Origin: Roseibaca calidilacus
GTDB lineage: Bacteria > Pseudomonadota > Alphaproteobacteria > Rhodobacterales > Rhodobacteraceae
Assembly (NCBI RefSeq): GCF_001517585.1
Contig: NZ_FBYC01000004.1
Span: 2,375,501-2,439,500 of the forward strand
Direction: 5' to 3'
DNA: 64,000 nt
The position numbers and the translations under genes were made by a program. The notes beneath the pieces were generated by a model that worked only from the letters and a program-made list of their open reading frames with translations, was not told the origin of the DNA and did not search any database. Of this stretch, positions 18,915 through 27,944 are shown in pieces (positions within the stretch are counted from its first letter, which is position 1; every line of letters starts with the position of its first letter).

Positions 18915-19565
18915 GTGAGCAATCCGGAAAGTTTCATCGACGAGGTGAGCGAAGAACTGCGGCGCGACCGGGCTATGCAGTATTTGCGCAAATACGGCTG
19001 GATCGCTGTTGTGGTGGTTGTGCTGATCGTTGGCGGAACAGCATGGAACGAATGGCGCAAGGCCAGCGCGCAAGCCAGCGCCGAGGCGTTTGGCGAAAGC
19101 GTTCTATCCGCGCTTGAAAACAATGACACGGCGGACCGCATTGCGGTCTTGGCGGACATAGAGGCAACAGGCGCACAGCAAGGCCTGTTGCAGCTTTTGC
19201 GCGCCGGGGAATTGCTGGAAACCGACCGCGTCGCCGCGCTGGACGCGTTGGAGGCCGCGGCACAGGATGACAACCTGCCCGACGCCTACCGCCAACTTGC
19301 CGCGCTCAAGCGGGTGATCGCGGGGCAGGGCGTTCTTCCCTTGGAGGAACGCCAATCGGTCGTTGCGGGTCTGGCACAAGCGGGCCAGCCCTTTCGCCCG
19401 CTCGCGCTGGAACAAAGCGCCTTGCTGTCATTGGAAGCCGGGGACGAAGCTGGCGCTATCGCCATTCTGCAAGACCTGCTGGAGCAGTCCGACGTATCAG
19501 AGTCCCTACGCCAGCGCGTGACCCAACTTTTGATCGGCCTGGGTGCCGAAACCGGCGCCGCGTAA
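18915..19565 (+). CDS. YfgM-like tetratricopeptide membrane protein
   Basis: This 216-residue protein has one N-terminal transmembrane helix (WIAVVVVVLIVGGTAW) and a periplasmic helical, Ala-rich TPR-like region, like YfgM, which links the SecYEG translocon to periplasmic chaperones. Two GTG codons could start it (18906 and 18915). The second is preferred because an AAAGG ribosome site lies about eight bases before it and because family members begin MSNPESFIDEV. It sits directly upstream of bamB and der, the order found around yfgM-bamB-der in many proteobacteria, which supports the assignment. Confidence 0.82.
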   Translation: MSNPESFIDEVSEELRRDRAMQYLRKYGWIAVVVVVLIVGGTAWNEWRKASAQASAEAFGESVLSALENNDTADRIAVLADIEATGAQQGLLQLLRAGELLETDRVAALDALEAAAQDDNLPDAYRQLAALKRVIAGQGVLPLEERQSVVAGLAQAGQPFRPLALEQSALLSLEAGDEAGAIAILQDLLEQSDVSESLRQRVTQLLIGLGAETGAA

Positions 19566-19595
19566 CGCGCGGGCAAAGCAAGATAGGAGCCTGAG

Positions 19596-20909
19596 GTGAG
19601 ATTTTGGACATCCACAACCTTGCTTGCCATGGCACTTGCCGTGTCAGCCTGTGACCGCGAATTCATCCTTGAGGGGGAACGCTTTCCGTTGCGCGCGCCT
19701 TTCGCGGAAGATGCAGGCGAAGCACCCGCCAACCGTGCCGCACCGATCAATCTGCCCGGAACGCAGGTCAACGCCGCTTGGACCCACCGCCTTGGCACAC
19801 CTAACACCCGAATCGAGCATCCTGCGCTTGGCGCGGCGCTGACCCAGCAATGGGAAGCCCCCATCGGCCAAGGAGATGAACGTCGCCACCGCATTACCGC
19901 CGAACCGGTTGCAGCGAATGGCATGATCTACACGCTGGACAGCCGCGCGCAGGTGACTGCAACCAATACATCTGGCGCCACAGTCTGGACGCGTGATCTG
20001 ACCCCAACCGCCACGCGCAGCGCCGATGGCGCTTCTGGCGGCGGGCTGGCATTGGCCGATGGCAGGCTTTATGTCACCTCGGCCTTTGGCAGCCTGACAG
20101 TGATGGATGCGGCAAGCGGCGATGTGGTCTGGACCAAAGCATTCGATGCCCCGGTCACGGCCCCGCCGACAATCGCGGGTGACAGGGTTTATGTCGTGGC
20201 CGCCGACAGCACGGCATGGGCGCTGGAAACCCGTGACGGCAAGACAGACTGGCAGTTGCCGGGCACGCCGTCCGTCTCTTCCATGGTTGGCGGCGCGGCT
20301 CCGGCGGTCGCCGGCGCGCTTGTGCTGCTGCCGACACCGGCCGGAGAGTTGATCGCCGCACGCCGCGACACCGGCATGATCGAATGGCGCACCAACATTG
20401 CGGGCACGCGGCTAGGCGTGGCCTATGCACAGGTCAAGGATATTACCGGCGATCCTGTTATCTCTGGCAACAGCGTGATCATCGGCAACCAGTCCGGCCG
20501 CGTCATGGCGCTGGACCTAAACGATGGTTCGCGCCTGTGGACCGCAGAAGAAGCGGCCTATGGTCCGGTTTGGCCGGTGGGCGGTTCTGTGTTCCTGATG
20601 TCTGACCGCAACCGCCTTATCCGGCTGGATGCCGCCACTGGCGAATTTATCTGGGGCCAGCCCCTGCCCCTGCACACCACCGAGCGCGAGCGCAAACGCG
20701 CCGAGATTTATGCACATTTCGGCCCGCTGCTGGCGGGTGGGCGCCTGGTCGTGGCCTCTAGCGACGGTTTGATCCGCAGTTTCGACCCGACCGATGGCAA
20801 GCTTCTTGACGAGGTTGACCTGCCGGGCGGCGCGGCCAGCGGGCCCATTGCGGTGGGTGGTTCGCTCTATGTCGTTTCAAAAAGCGGGAGCCTGCTGGCC
20901 TATCGCTAA
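19596..20909 (+). CDS. bamB: Outer membrane protein assembly factor BamB
   Basis: BamB is the beta-propeller lipoprotein of the BAM complex that inserts outer-membrane beta-barrels. The 437-residue protein has a lipoprotein signal with cysteine in LAVSAC. It then has repeated PQQ-like beta-propeller blades with the W-x-x pattern: VWTRDL, VWTKAF, DWQLPG, EWRTNI and LWTAEE. The start is GTG at 19596, supported by an AGGAG site ten bases upstream. It lies 30 bp after the YfgM-like gene and upstream of der, the conserved gene order. Confidence 0.9.
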   Translation: MRFWTSTTLLAMALAVSACDREFILEGERFPLRAPFAEDAGEAPANRAAPINLPGTQVNAAWTHRLGTPNTRIEHPALGAALTQQWEAPIGQGDERRHRITAEPVAANGMIYTLDSRAQVTATNTSGATVWTRDLTPTATRSADGASGGGLALADGRLYVTSAFGSLTVMDAASGDVVWTKAFDAPVTAPPTIAGDRVYVVAADSTAWALETRDGKTDWQLPGTPSVSSMVGGAAPAVAGALVLLPTPAGELIAARRDTGMIEWRTNIAGTRLGVAYAQVKDITGDPVISGNSVIIGNQSGRVMALDLNDGSRLWTAEEAAYGPVWPVGGSVFLMSDRNRLIRLDAATGEFIWGQPLPLHTTERERKRAEIYAHFGPLLAGGRLVVASSDGLIRSFDPTDGKLLDEVDLPGGAASGPIAVGGSLYVVSKSGSLLAYR

Positions 20910-20937
20910 GCTTTGCGCTATAGCGCGCTCTTTGACA

Positions 20938-20958
20938 GGCCCCGCCCGGTGCGGGGCC
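20938..20958 (+). terminator. GC-rich hairpin between bamB and der
   Basis: A perfect eight-base stem GGCCCCGC / GCGGGGCC with a five-base loop lies 28 bp after the bamB stop. A short T-containing stretch follows after several bases. It may be an attenuating terminator or a transcript-stabilising hairpin that lowers der expression relative to bamB. Confidence 0.5.
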
Positions 20959-20986
20959 GTCCTGCGTTTTATCCCCGGAGGGATTC

Positions 20987-22441
20987 ATGAGCTTCACCCT
21001 CGCCATCATCGGTCGCCCGAATGTCGGCAAATCGACCCTGTTCAACCGGCTTGTCGGCAAGCGGCTGGCCTTGGTCGATGACCAGCCCGGCGTCACCCGC
21101 GACCTGCGCGAAGGGGCCGCCAAACTGGGCGATCTGCGTTTTACCGTGATCGACACGGCCGGGCTGGAAGACGCCACCGATGACAGCTTGCAAGGCCGGA
21201 TGCGCCGCCTGACCGAACGCGCGGTGGACATGGCCGATATCTGCCTGTTCCTGATCGACGCGCGCGCGGGTGTCACCGCCAGCGACGAAGGACTGGCCGA
21301 GATCTTGCGCAAGCGCGGGCGCAACGTGATCCTTGGCGCCAACAAGGCCGAAGGGCGCGCGGGCGAAGCCGGGCTGCTGGATGCCTATGCGCTTGGCCTT
21401 GGCGAACCTTTGCGCCTGTCTGCCGAGCATGGCGAAGGGATGGACGAGCTTTACCACATGCTGCGCCCGCTGGCCGAGGAATTCGAAGAGCGCGCCGAAG
21501 CCACCGCCCCGGTGGTGGACCTTGACGTGTCTGATGACGAGGACGCCCCTGACCACGCCCCCAGCGCCGCACGGCCCTTGCAAGTGGCCGTGATCGGGCG
21601 GCCCAATGCCGGTAAATCCACCCTGATTAACAAGATCTTGGGCGAAGACCGCCTGCTGACCGGGCCAGAGGCCGGGATCACGCGTGATTCAATTTCGCTG
21701 ACGCTGGACTGGATGGGCACGCCCACCCGCATTTTCGACACGGCGGGCATGCGCAAAAAAGCGCGCGTTGTCGACAAGGTGGAAAAACTGTCTGTGGCCG
21801 ATGGCTTGCGCGCCGTGCGCTTTGCAGAGGTGGTCGTGGTGCTGCTGGATGCTGCGATCCCGTTCGAATCCCAAGACCTACGCATTGCCGATTTTGCAGA
21901 AACCGAAGGGCGCGCGGTGGTTGTGGCGGTGAATAAATGGGACTTGGAAGATGAAAAACAGGACAAGCTGAAAGAGCTGCGCCACAAGTTCGAAAAGCTG
22001 CTGCCGCAGTTGCGCGGTGCGCCGATGGTCACCGTATCAGCCAAGACCGGCAAGGGGCTGGACCGCCTGCACGCCGCCGTGCTGCGCGCGCATGACATCT
22101 GGAACCGCCGCATCGGCACCGCCAAGCTGAACCAATGGCTGGAAGCGATGGTCACGGCGCACCCGCCACCCGCGCCGGGGGGTAAGCGGATCAAGCTGCG
22201 CTATGCCACGCAGGTCAAGACGCGCCCGCCTGCCTTCGTGGTCATGTGCTCGCACCCCGAAGACCTGCCCACGGCCTATACGCGCTATCTGGTCAACGGG
22301 CTGCGCGACAATTTCGACATGCCCGGCACGCCGATTCGCATGTTCATGCGGTCGCAATCCGACAAGAACCCCTTCAAGGGCCGCAAGAAGGCTCCGCCAT
22401 CCAAGTTGCGCAAACATCTGGAAGGGCGGCGGGACGACTAA
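20987..22441 (+). CDS. der: Ribosome biogenesis GTPase Der (EngA)
   Basis: Der is an essential GTPase with two tandem G domains that acts in 50S subunit maturation. The 484-residue sequence shows the first P-loop GRPNVGKST at residue 9 and the second GRPNAGKST near residue 204. Each is followed by its DxxG (DTAG) and N/TKxD elements (NKAE in G1 and NKWD in G2). A C-terminal KH-like domain follows. G1 has NKAE rather than the usual NKxD, a small deviation also tolerated in relatives. A GGAGG site precedes the ATG. Its stop overlaps the convergent FadJ-like stop by four bases. Confidence 0.95.
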   Translation: MSFTLAIIGRPNVGKSTLFNRLVGKRLALVDDQPGVTRDLREGAAKLGDLRFTVIDTAGLEDATDDSLQGRMRRLTERAVDMADICLFLIDARAGVTASDEGLAEILRKRGRNVILGANKAEGRAGEAGLLDAYALGLGEPLRLSAEHGEGMDELYHMLRPLAEEFEERAEATAPVVDLDVSDDEDAPDHAPSAARPLQVAVIGRPNAGKSTLINKILGEDRLLTGPEAGITRDSISLTLDWMGTPTRIFDTAGMRKKARVVDKVEKLSVADGLRAVRFAEVVVVLLDAAIPFESQDLRIADFAETEGRAVVVAVNKWDLEDEKQDKLKELRHKFEKLLPQLRGAPMVTVSAKTGKGLDRLHAAVLRAHDIWNRRIGTAKLNQWLEAMVTAHPPPAPGGKRIKLRYATQVKTRPPAFVVMCSHPEDLPTAYTRYLVNGLRDNFDMPGTPIRMFMRSQSDKNPFKGRKKAPPSKLRKHLEGRRDD

Positions 22442-24405
22442 TCGCTTGCAATCCGTGGTGGCTGGTCGCGCAAATACATCGGCCCGCCGGTCCAGCGCGG
22501 AAAGCCGAAGGCGTTTATCATCACCACGTCGATATCCTCGGCCCGCGCGGCGATGCCTTCGCGCAGGATGGCGTCGCCTTCGGCCTGCATGACCGACAGA
22601 ATGCGGGCCATAATGGCTTCGGCGGCGAATGCTTGCCGCACAATCCCTTTGCGCGTGGACTCGTCCAAAATCACGCGCTCCACCTCCGGGTCCGGCAAGG
22701 GTTCGCCGCTGCTGTAATCATACCAGCCGCGCCCCGCCTTGCGGCCAAAGCGCCCCGCTTCGCATAGAATATCAGGTATACGAACGTAATTTGCCGGGCG
22801 CTTGCCCTCGGCGGCGCGGCGTTTGCGCATGGCCCATGCTATATCCAGCCCGGCCAGATCCTGCATTTGATAAATACCCATGGGAAAGCCGAAATCAACC
22901 ATGGCAGCGTCGATCTGCCATGGCAGTGCGCCCTCTTCCAGCATGTATTCGCAGTCCGCACGGTAGGCCGACATAATGCGATTTGCGATGAACCCGTCAC
23001 AGACACCGGCAAAAACAGTGATCTTGCCCAAGGCCTTGGCCAACGCGGCCCCGCTCGCCAACGCATTATCCGACACCGCATCCGGCACGACAATTTCCAG
23101 CAATTTCATGACATGCGCCGGAGAGAAGAAATGCAGCCCCACCAGCCGCGACGGGTCCGCCATGGTCGCGGCCAATGCGGTCACATCCAGATAGGACGTG
23201 TTGGTGGCCAGCACGCAATCGGGCGCGGTGACGGTTTCAAGCTGCGCCAGAACGGCGCGCTTCACGTCGAAATCCTCGAACACGGCTTCGATGGCCAGTT
23301 GCACGCCCGACAGGTCGGCGGCGTTTGACGTGGCGGTGAAGGCATTAAGACAGGCCGCGTGTTGGCCCGTATCGATCACCCCGCGCGACAGGCTATCTTG
23401 CAAGATGCCCGTCACGCGGGCTGCTGCGGCCTCGGCGGCCTCCGGCGTTTGCTCCAGCAAGGTCACATACCGCCCCGCAAGCAGGCAGGCGGCGGCAATC
23501 CCCGCGCCCATGGTGCCACCGCCAACCACGCCCACGCGGTCGGGCGCGGGTGCGCTTATACCCTTCAGCCGGTCTAGCCGCCCTGCCCCGCGTTCGGCAA
23601 AGAAAACATGCGCCAGCGCCTTGGATTGCGGATCGTCGCGCAGGCGCAGGAAGGCGGCGCGCTCTGCCGCCAAGGCGTCAGACGCAGGCAGGGTTAATGC
23701 GCGGCGCAAGGCGGCAATCGCTTCCTTCGGCGAATTCCGGCCACGCGCGCGCGCGGCCAGCTTGGCCGCCAATCTGTCAAATGCCGCAGGGTCGGGGTTC
23801 AGAACCGGGCGCGCCAGAACCGGGCCGGGATCGGGACGATCCGCCAGCGTTGCCCCGAATCTCAGGGCCGCATCCAGCAGATCGGCATCTGCCAGCGCAT
23901 CGACCAAGCCCATGTCCTGCGCTTGCATAGCCCCAACGGGCTTGCCACCGGCCACCATGGTCAGGGCATCTGCGGCCGCGATTACGCGCGGCAAACGCAC
24001 CGTGCCGCCCGCGCCGGGGATCAGGCCCAATGTCACCTCTGGCAAGCCCAGTTTGGCGCTACGCAGGGCAACCCGGTAACGGCAGGCCAAGGCCAGTTCC
24101 AACCCACCGCCCAGCGCGGTGCCGTGAATGGCCGCAATCCACGGCACGCGCGCGCCTTCGATCTGCGCCAGAACATCGGGCAAATGCGGCTCCATGGGCG
24201 GTTTGCCGAATTCGCGGATATCCGCCCCCGCCACGAAACTGCGCCCGGCGCACAGCAACACCACGGCGCGCAAGCCCAGCATCGCGTTGGTCTGCGCCAC
24301 CGCGTCTGCAAGCCCCGCGCGCTGCGCTTGGCCCAGCGCGTTCACCGGCGGGTTGTCCAGCGTTACGCAGGCGATATCGCCTTCTTGGGTGACGGAAACG
24401 GTCAT
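22438..24405 (-). CDS. Bifunctional enoyl-CoA hydratase/3-hydroxyacyl-CoA dehydrogenase (FadJ-like)
   Basis: This enzyme carries out hydration and NAD-dependent oxidation in beta-oxidation. Residues 1-190 are a crotonase domain with the oxyanion-hole segments AGADIREFG and [16 protein letters not shown] Rossmann dehydrogenase begins at about residue 292 ([14 protein letters not shown]), with the [15 protein letters not shown] signature, and two C-terminal helical domains follow. At 655 residues it is somewhat shorter than E. coli FadJ/FadB (about 715) and resembles peroxisomal-type bifunctional proteins. No thiolase partner is adjacent. The start overlaps the hydrolase stop (ATGA), so the gene is the last of a three-gene operon. 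Confidence 0.9.
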   Translation of the reverse strand: MTVSVTQEGDIACVTLDNPPVNALGQAQRAGLADAVAQTNAMLGLRAVVLLCAGRSFVAGADIREFGKPPMEPHLPDVLAQIEGARVPWIAAIHGTALGGGLELALACRYRVALRSAKLGLPEVTLGLIPGAGGTVRLPRVIAAADALTMVAGGKPVGAMQAQDMGLVDALADADLLDAALRFGATLADRPDPGPVLARPVLNPDPAAFDRLAAKLAARARGRNSPKEAIAALRRALTLPASDALAAERAAFLRLRDDPQSKALAHVFFAERGAGRLDRLKGISAPAPDRVGVVGGGTMGAGIAAACLLAGRYVTLLEQTPEAAEAAAARVTGILQDSLSRGVIDTGQHAACLNAFTATSNAADLSGVQLAIEAVFEDFDVKRAVLAQLETVTAPDCVLATNTSYLDVTALAATMADPSRLVGLHFFSPAHVMKLLEIVVPDAVSDNALASGAALAKALGKITVFAGVCDGFIANRIMSAYRADCEYMLEEGALPWQIDAAMVDFGFPMGIYQMQDLAGLDIAWAMRKRRAAEGKRPANYVRIPDILCEAGRFGRKAGRGWYDYSSGEPLPDPEVERVILDESTRKGIVRQAFAAEAIMARILSVMQAEGDAILREGIAARAEDIDVVMINAFGFPRWTGGPMYLRDQPPRIASD

Positions 24406-25190
24406 GGCACGTCCTGCAAGATGGCGTCGGTCAAGGGGCTGGCCGGGTCGGCCATGGCGGAGATCACGTTAAAATGGTGGAAATCGCCATCCACCACCAG
24501 CCGCGTGCCGGGCCACGCCTCTCGCATTAGCGCGGATTGGCGCAAAAATTCAGGGCGTTCATGCCCGCCAACCCAGACTGTAAGATGCGTGCCGGGGCGC
24601 TGCGGCTGCAAGGCAGGGCTTTCGGCCTGCGCCATGTCAGGGGTTAAGCACAAGATATCGTTCATCTTTGTGTGCAGCAACGGCCGCAGGTCGTGCAGGC
24701 CAGAAATCGACACGGCCCGTTCCGCCAGATCGGGCTGGTCGGCGCACAGCATCCGCGCCACCAGATGCCCGCCCGCCGAATGCCCGGCCAACCGCACCGG
24801 ACCGGGCACCTCTGCCCGCGCGGCCGCAACCGCGCGGGCGATCTGGGCCGTCATCTGGGCCAATGTCGCCTCTGGCGCCAATGTGTAGCTGGGCAGGGCC
24901 ATGGCCCAACCGCGCGCGACAGCACCCTGCGCCAGGTGCGACCAAGTGGACTTGTCGAACGCCTTCCAATAGCCACCATGAACAAAAACGGCCAACCCTT
25001 TGGGCGCGCCGTCCGGCAAGAACAGATCAAACCGTTCGCGCCCGCCCGGCCCATAAGGCAGGTCAAACCGCGCATGCGCCGTCGCGCGATAGTCGGCGGC
25101 CAATGCCTGCCAGCGCCCAGGATACTCCGACCCGCCGGGAATATGCGCGCCGTTCTCGAACGCGGCGTCCCAATCTATCAGCCCGGTCAT
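24402..25190 (-). CDS. Alpha/beta hydrolase, kynurenine-formamidase-like
   Basis: This 262-residue serine hydrolase has the HGGYW motif (VFVHGGYWKAF, near residue 88) typical of arylformamidase/esterase D-like enzymes. The nucleophile elbow is GHSAGGHL near residue 136. The acid and histidine are probably in the final 60 residues (DGDFHHFNV for His). The substrate is unknown: no tryptophan-catabolism genes are nearby, so formamidase activity is only a family-level suggestion. It is 48 bp downstream of the saccharopine-dehydrogenase-like gene and overlaps the FadJ-like start. Confidence 0.75.
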   Translation of the reverse strand: MTGLIDWDAAFENGAHIPGGSEYPGRWQALAADYRATAHARFDLPYGPGGRERFDLFLPDGAPKGLAVFVHGGYWKAFDKSTWSHLAQGAVARGWAMALPSYTLAPEATLAQMTAQIARAVAAARAEVPGPVRLAGHSAGGHLVARMLCADQPDLAERAVSISGLHDLRPLLHTKMNDILCLTPDMAQAESPALQPQRPGTHLTVWVGGHERPEFLRQSALMREAWPGTRLVVDGDFHHFNVISAMADPASPLTDAILQDVP

Positions 25191-25238
25191 GCACCCCTCC
25201 CCGGTTCATCGGCCAGCTTATATTTCAAGCCTGAAACA

Positions 25239-26294
25239 TCAAGACCCAAGCGCCGCAACATGGTGGTCGAACTCTGCGCGCGCGCGCGCCCAGACCCCCG
25301 CATTCAGCGCATCAAGCGCCAGCAAATGCGGCAGAAGCTGCGCCGCGAAATCTTCGGACGCTTCCAGCGGCAGCAATGACGGCAGATTGTCGATCGCCAT
25401 CACATCCAGCACCGGCGCGCCATGCACCCGCAAGACGGGGCGCGCCCAATCGGTTGCATGTGTGTAGACCTTGACCGGAGAGAAATCGGATGTCGGGTCG
25501 CAGGCGATATCGCCGATTACCCGCAAGGCGCGCGGGGCCGTCACTGCCGCAGCTGGCACGAAAACCGGCGTGCCCGGCATGGCAAGGATGCAGTTCAGGA
25601 ACACATCATGCGCCAGCACCTCTGGAAACGGGCCGCCTGTGGCGGTTTCCGCCTTGTCCCATGCGGTAACCGATGCACCGACCGCCGCGCATAAATCGGC
25701 GGCCCCCCGGCCCACACGGCCCAACGCGCCAATGACCAGAACACGCGGCGGGGTCAGCCCTGCCAGCGCCTGCGACACAGCCGCAACCATAGCCGTTTGA
25801 TCGGCAAATCGGGCCACCGGGGCACAGACCCCGCCACGCGCCTGCGCGGCATAGGCCAGAAGCGACACCGCCGCCCCGGCAAACCCGGCCCAATACCCAA
25901 AGGCGGCAACCCGACGCCCAGAATCGTCTGTCAGGTATTCCAGATCATAGAGCGCCCCGCCGCCGGCCCGAAACCGGCGCAACAGGTCTTGTCCGGCGGG
26001 CTGCCCCTTGAACGCATGGCCGAACATGATGTGACGGTGCCGCAAGGGGGGGCCATCTTCCGGCAGCTCCTTCAGCCCGAAGATGATCGCATCCTCGGGT
26101 GCGCCGGGCCAAGCGGCGCAGTCGGCCCGCACGGCCCCCGCGCGCAGATAAGGATCAATCGGCACTGCAAGCTGCGGGCTGTCTTCTATCGTTACGCGAA
26201 AGCCCTTGGCGCGCAACTGTGCCACACCTTCGGGCATAATGCCAATCCGTTCTTCCTGCGGGCGCTGTTCGGCGCGGATCCAAAGATGTGTCAT
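25239..26294 (-). CDS. Saccharopine dehydrogenase-like protein (AlaDH/PNT fold)
   Basis: This protein of about 351 residues resembles the NAD-dependent lysine-forming saccharopine dehydrogenase (LYS1 type) and alanine dehydrogenase/transhydrogenase folds. The N-terminus MTHLWIRAEQRPQEERIGIMP matches the AlaDH_PNT start (R-x-E-x-x-x-x-E-x-R). The nucleotide-binding loop is VLVIGALGRVGRGAADL near residue 186. The ATG at 26294 is chosen because the frame upstream of it does not look like the family. It may take part in lysine degradation, but the partner glutamate-forming enzyme is not here. It is the first gene of a leftward operon with the hydrolase and the FadJ-like protein. Confidence 0.72.
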   Translation of the reverse strand: MTHLWIRAEQRPQEERIGIMPEGVAQLRAKGFRVTIEDSPQLAVPIDPYLRAGAVRADCAAWPGAPEDAIIFGLKELPEDGPPLRHRHIMFGHAFKGQPAGQDLLRRFRAGGGALYDLEYLTDDSGRRVAAFGYWAGFAGAAVSLLAYAAQARGGVCAPVARFADQTAMVAAVSQALAGLTPPRVLVIGALGRVGRGAADLCAAVGASVTAWDKAETATGGPFPEVLAHDVFLNCILAMPGTPVFVPAAAVTAPRALRVIGDIACDPTSDFSPVKVYTHATDWARPVLRVHGAPVLDVMAIDNLPSLLPLEASEDFAAQLLPHLLALDALNAGVWARARAEFDHHVAALGS

Positions 26295-26416
26295 GCTCTC
26301 CCCGTTTGTCAGGCTTTGAGTTTGGGTAACGCGGCGCAAGAGAAGCCGCAAGCTGGCAAGCAGTTGGTAACATTTTCACGCTATTAAGGTGCCTACCAGC
26401 CAGAAAAGGACATCAC

Positions 26417-26758
26417 ATGCAAATGACACTCGGCGAAGCAGGCGGCGCCCTTGTGATCGAACTACGCGAAACCCGGCTGGACGCCGCTGTCGCCATTCGT
26501 TTCAAGGATGCGATACGCAGCGCGACCGCGCATCCGGGCAGCCCGGTTATTCTTGACCTTGGAAAGGTCGAATTCATGGACAGTAGCGGCCTTGGGGCGA
26601 TTGTGGGGGCCATGAAGCTGCTTGGCCCGGAACGCCCGTTGGAAATTGCAGCCTTGTCGCCCGGTGTGCGCAAGGTGTTCCGACTGACACGGATGGACAC
26701 AGTCTTTCGCATTCACGACCGCGCGCCAGATGCGCAAGCCCTTCCCGCCGCCGGGTAA
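26417..26758 (+). CDS. STAS-domain anti-sigma factor antagonist-like protein
   Basis: This 113-residue single STAS domain is of the SpoIIAA/RsbV type. The segment EFMDSSGLGAIVGAMKLL (near residue 52) holds the conserved serine that partner kinases phosphorylate. It is followed 54 bp later by a HATPase gene of the matching anti-sigma-kinase type, so the two probably form a partner-switching pair. No sigma factor or PP2C phosphatase gene is present here, so the output is unknown. Confidence 0.85.
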   Translation: MQMTLGEAGGALVIELRETRLDAAVAIRFKDAIRSATAHPGSPVILDLGKVEFMDSSGLGAIVGAMKLLGPERPLEIAALSPGVRKVFRLTRMDTVFRIHDRAPDAQALPAAG

Positions 26759-26812
26759 ACGGGAAGGCAACATACCCGCCCGAAGTGCCGCGGCCAGAAT
26801 TGGAAACGACCG

Positions 26813-27271
26813 ATGACCCAAAGCGATCGAACGCCTCTGCCGGTTTTGACCTCCTGCTGCACCAGCTCTTTGCAAGATGTCCGCGTCTTGCTTGTGCGGG
26901 CCGACACATTCTTGCGCAGCAATGGCGCACCGTCCGCCTGGGTTGAAGATATGAACATCATCCTTGCCGAAGTTCTATCGAACATTGCACGGCATGGGTT
27001 TAGCGACCATTCGGGCCGAATTGACCTGGAAATACGGCTTGGCAAAAATGAACTGTTCTGCCGTGTCAGCGATACGGGCCGCCCTTTCGACCCCAGCCAG
27101 TTCGGACACACCTCGCCCGAACCGGCCCGGCTGCGCGAAGGGGGCTACGGCTGGTTCTTGATCCGCAGTCTGGCGCGCGCCCTGACCTATCAACGGGTCG
27201 GCGACACCAATTGCCTGACTTTCTGGGTACCGGTCGACCACAAATTGCCGGTGGCGGAACTCGCGGACTGA
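26813..27271 (+). CDS. Anti-sigma-factor-type serine kinase (HATPase_c_2 domain)
   Basis: This 152-residue GHKL ATPase resembles SpoIIAB/RsbW. The N box is seen as ILAEVLSNIARHG near residue 45, with the conserved Glu and Asn. The G1 box is SDTGRPFDP near residue 86 and the G2 loop is GGYGWFLIRSL near residue 110. It probably binds and phosphorylates the upstream STAS protein and sequesters a sigma factor or another target. The N-terminal 30 residues are poorly conserved and the true start could differ slightly. Confidence 0.83.
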   Translation: MTQSDRTPLPVLTSCCTSSLQDVRVLLVRADTFLRSNGAPSAWVEDMNIILAEVLSNIARHGFSDHSGRIDLEIRLGKNELFCRVSDTGRPFDPSQFGHTSPEPARLREGGYGWFLIRSLARALTYQRVGDTNCLTFWVPVDHKLPVAELAD

Positions 27272-27374
27272 GACATGCCTCCCCGAGAGCTTTTTGAGCG
27301 ATTAGACGCCGAATTCGCAGGGTTGGCCTGCTTTGCACCCAGAAGACGCAGACCACCCCACTTGCGATTTGGGG

Positions 27375-27701
27375 TCAGTTCATCTCTATTTGCAGCGGGT
27401 AACGGCCATTATGGAATTCGCCAAACAGCTCATACAAATCCGGATGCTCCACCGGTTCGCCCGACTCGTCGGGCAGCAAGTTCTGCTCTGACACATAGGC
27501 GACATAGAAGCTATCTTCGTTCTCTGCCAACAGGTGGTAGAACGGCTGGTCCTTCCGCGGGCGGCTGTCCTCGGGGATGGCATGATACCAATCTTCGGTA
27601 TTCGAAAATTTGGGATCGACATCGAAAATCACCCCGCGAAACGGGTGTTTTTTATGTCGCACCACTTGGCCCAAGTGGTATTTCGCCCAAGTTTTTTCCA
27701 T
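27375..27701 (-). CDS. hspQ: Heat shock protein HspQ (hemimethylated-DNA-binding YccV family)
   Basis: This 108-residue protein of the HspQ/YccV family is a small factor that in enterobacteria is heat induced, binds hemimethylated DNA and enhances Lon proteolysis. The family signature KYHLGQVVRHKKHPFRGVIFDVDP starts at residue 6, and DQPFYHLLAE and YVSEQNLLPD follow. The frame is open 32 codons further upstream, but the ATG at 27701 with an AGAGG site seven bases before it fits the family start. It is divergent from phaA across a 243-bp region. Confidence 0.85.
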   Translation of the reverse strand: MEKTWAKYHLGQVVRHKKHPFRGVIFDVDPKFSNTEDWYHAIPEDSRPRKDQPFYHLLAENEDSFYVAYVSEQNLLPDESGEPVEHPDLYELFGEFHNGRYPLQIEMN

Positions 27702-27825
27702 CAGCGCCTCTGCCGCTCTCCTAGCGCGAAACCGCCACCAGAGTCCATGCCATGGACCACGTTTCGCGGAAACAGTTTGTGACATGGCGCGTGACAAACC
27801 CAGCCGTGCAGCAGGCTTGCGAAAT

Positions 27826-27838
27826 AATATTGCGCAAA
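27826..27838 (+). promoter_or_regulatory. Candidate operator AATATTGCGCAAA upstream of phaA
   Basis: This 13-base motif with a TTGCGCAA palindromic core lies 107 bp upstream of the phaA start. The surrounding 60 bases are rich in TGC/GCA triplets. The identical 13-mer occurs between mcl1 and dgcN at 43853. It could be a binding site for PhaR or another acetyl-CoA/PHB regulator; this is inference from motif sharing. Confidence 0.4.
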
Positions 27839-27944
27839 CAGGTCAGTTTGGCACATTGCAAGACCGCAGACCCGTGTTACAAGCGCAATGTTAGGCGTGT
27901 GAACTATGGTCAAAGCACGCAGTGTCAATGACAGAGGAGCACCT

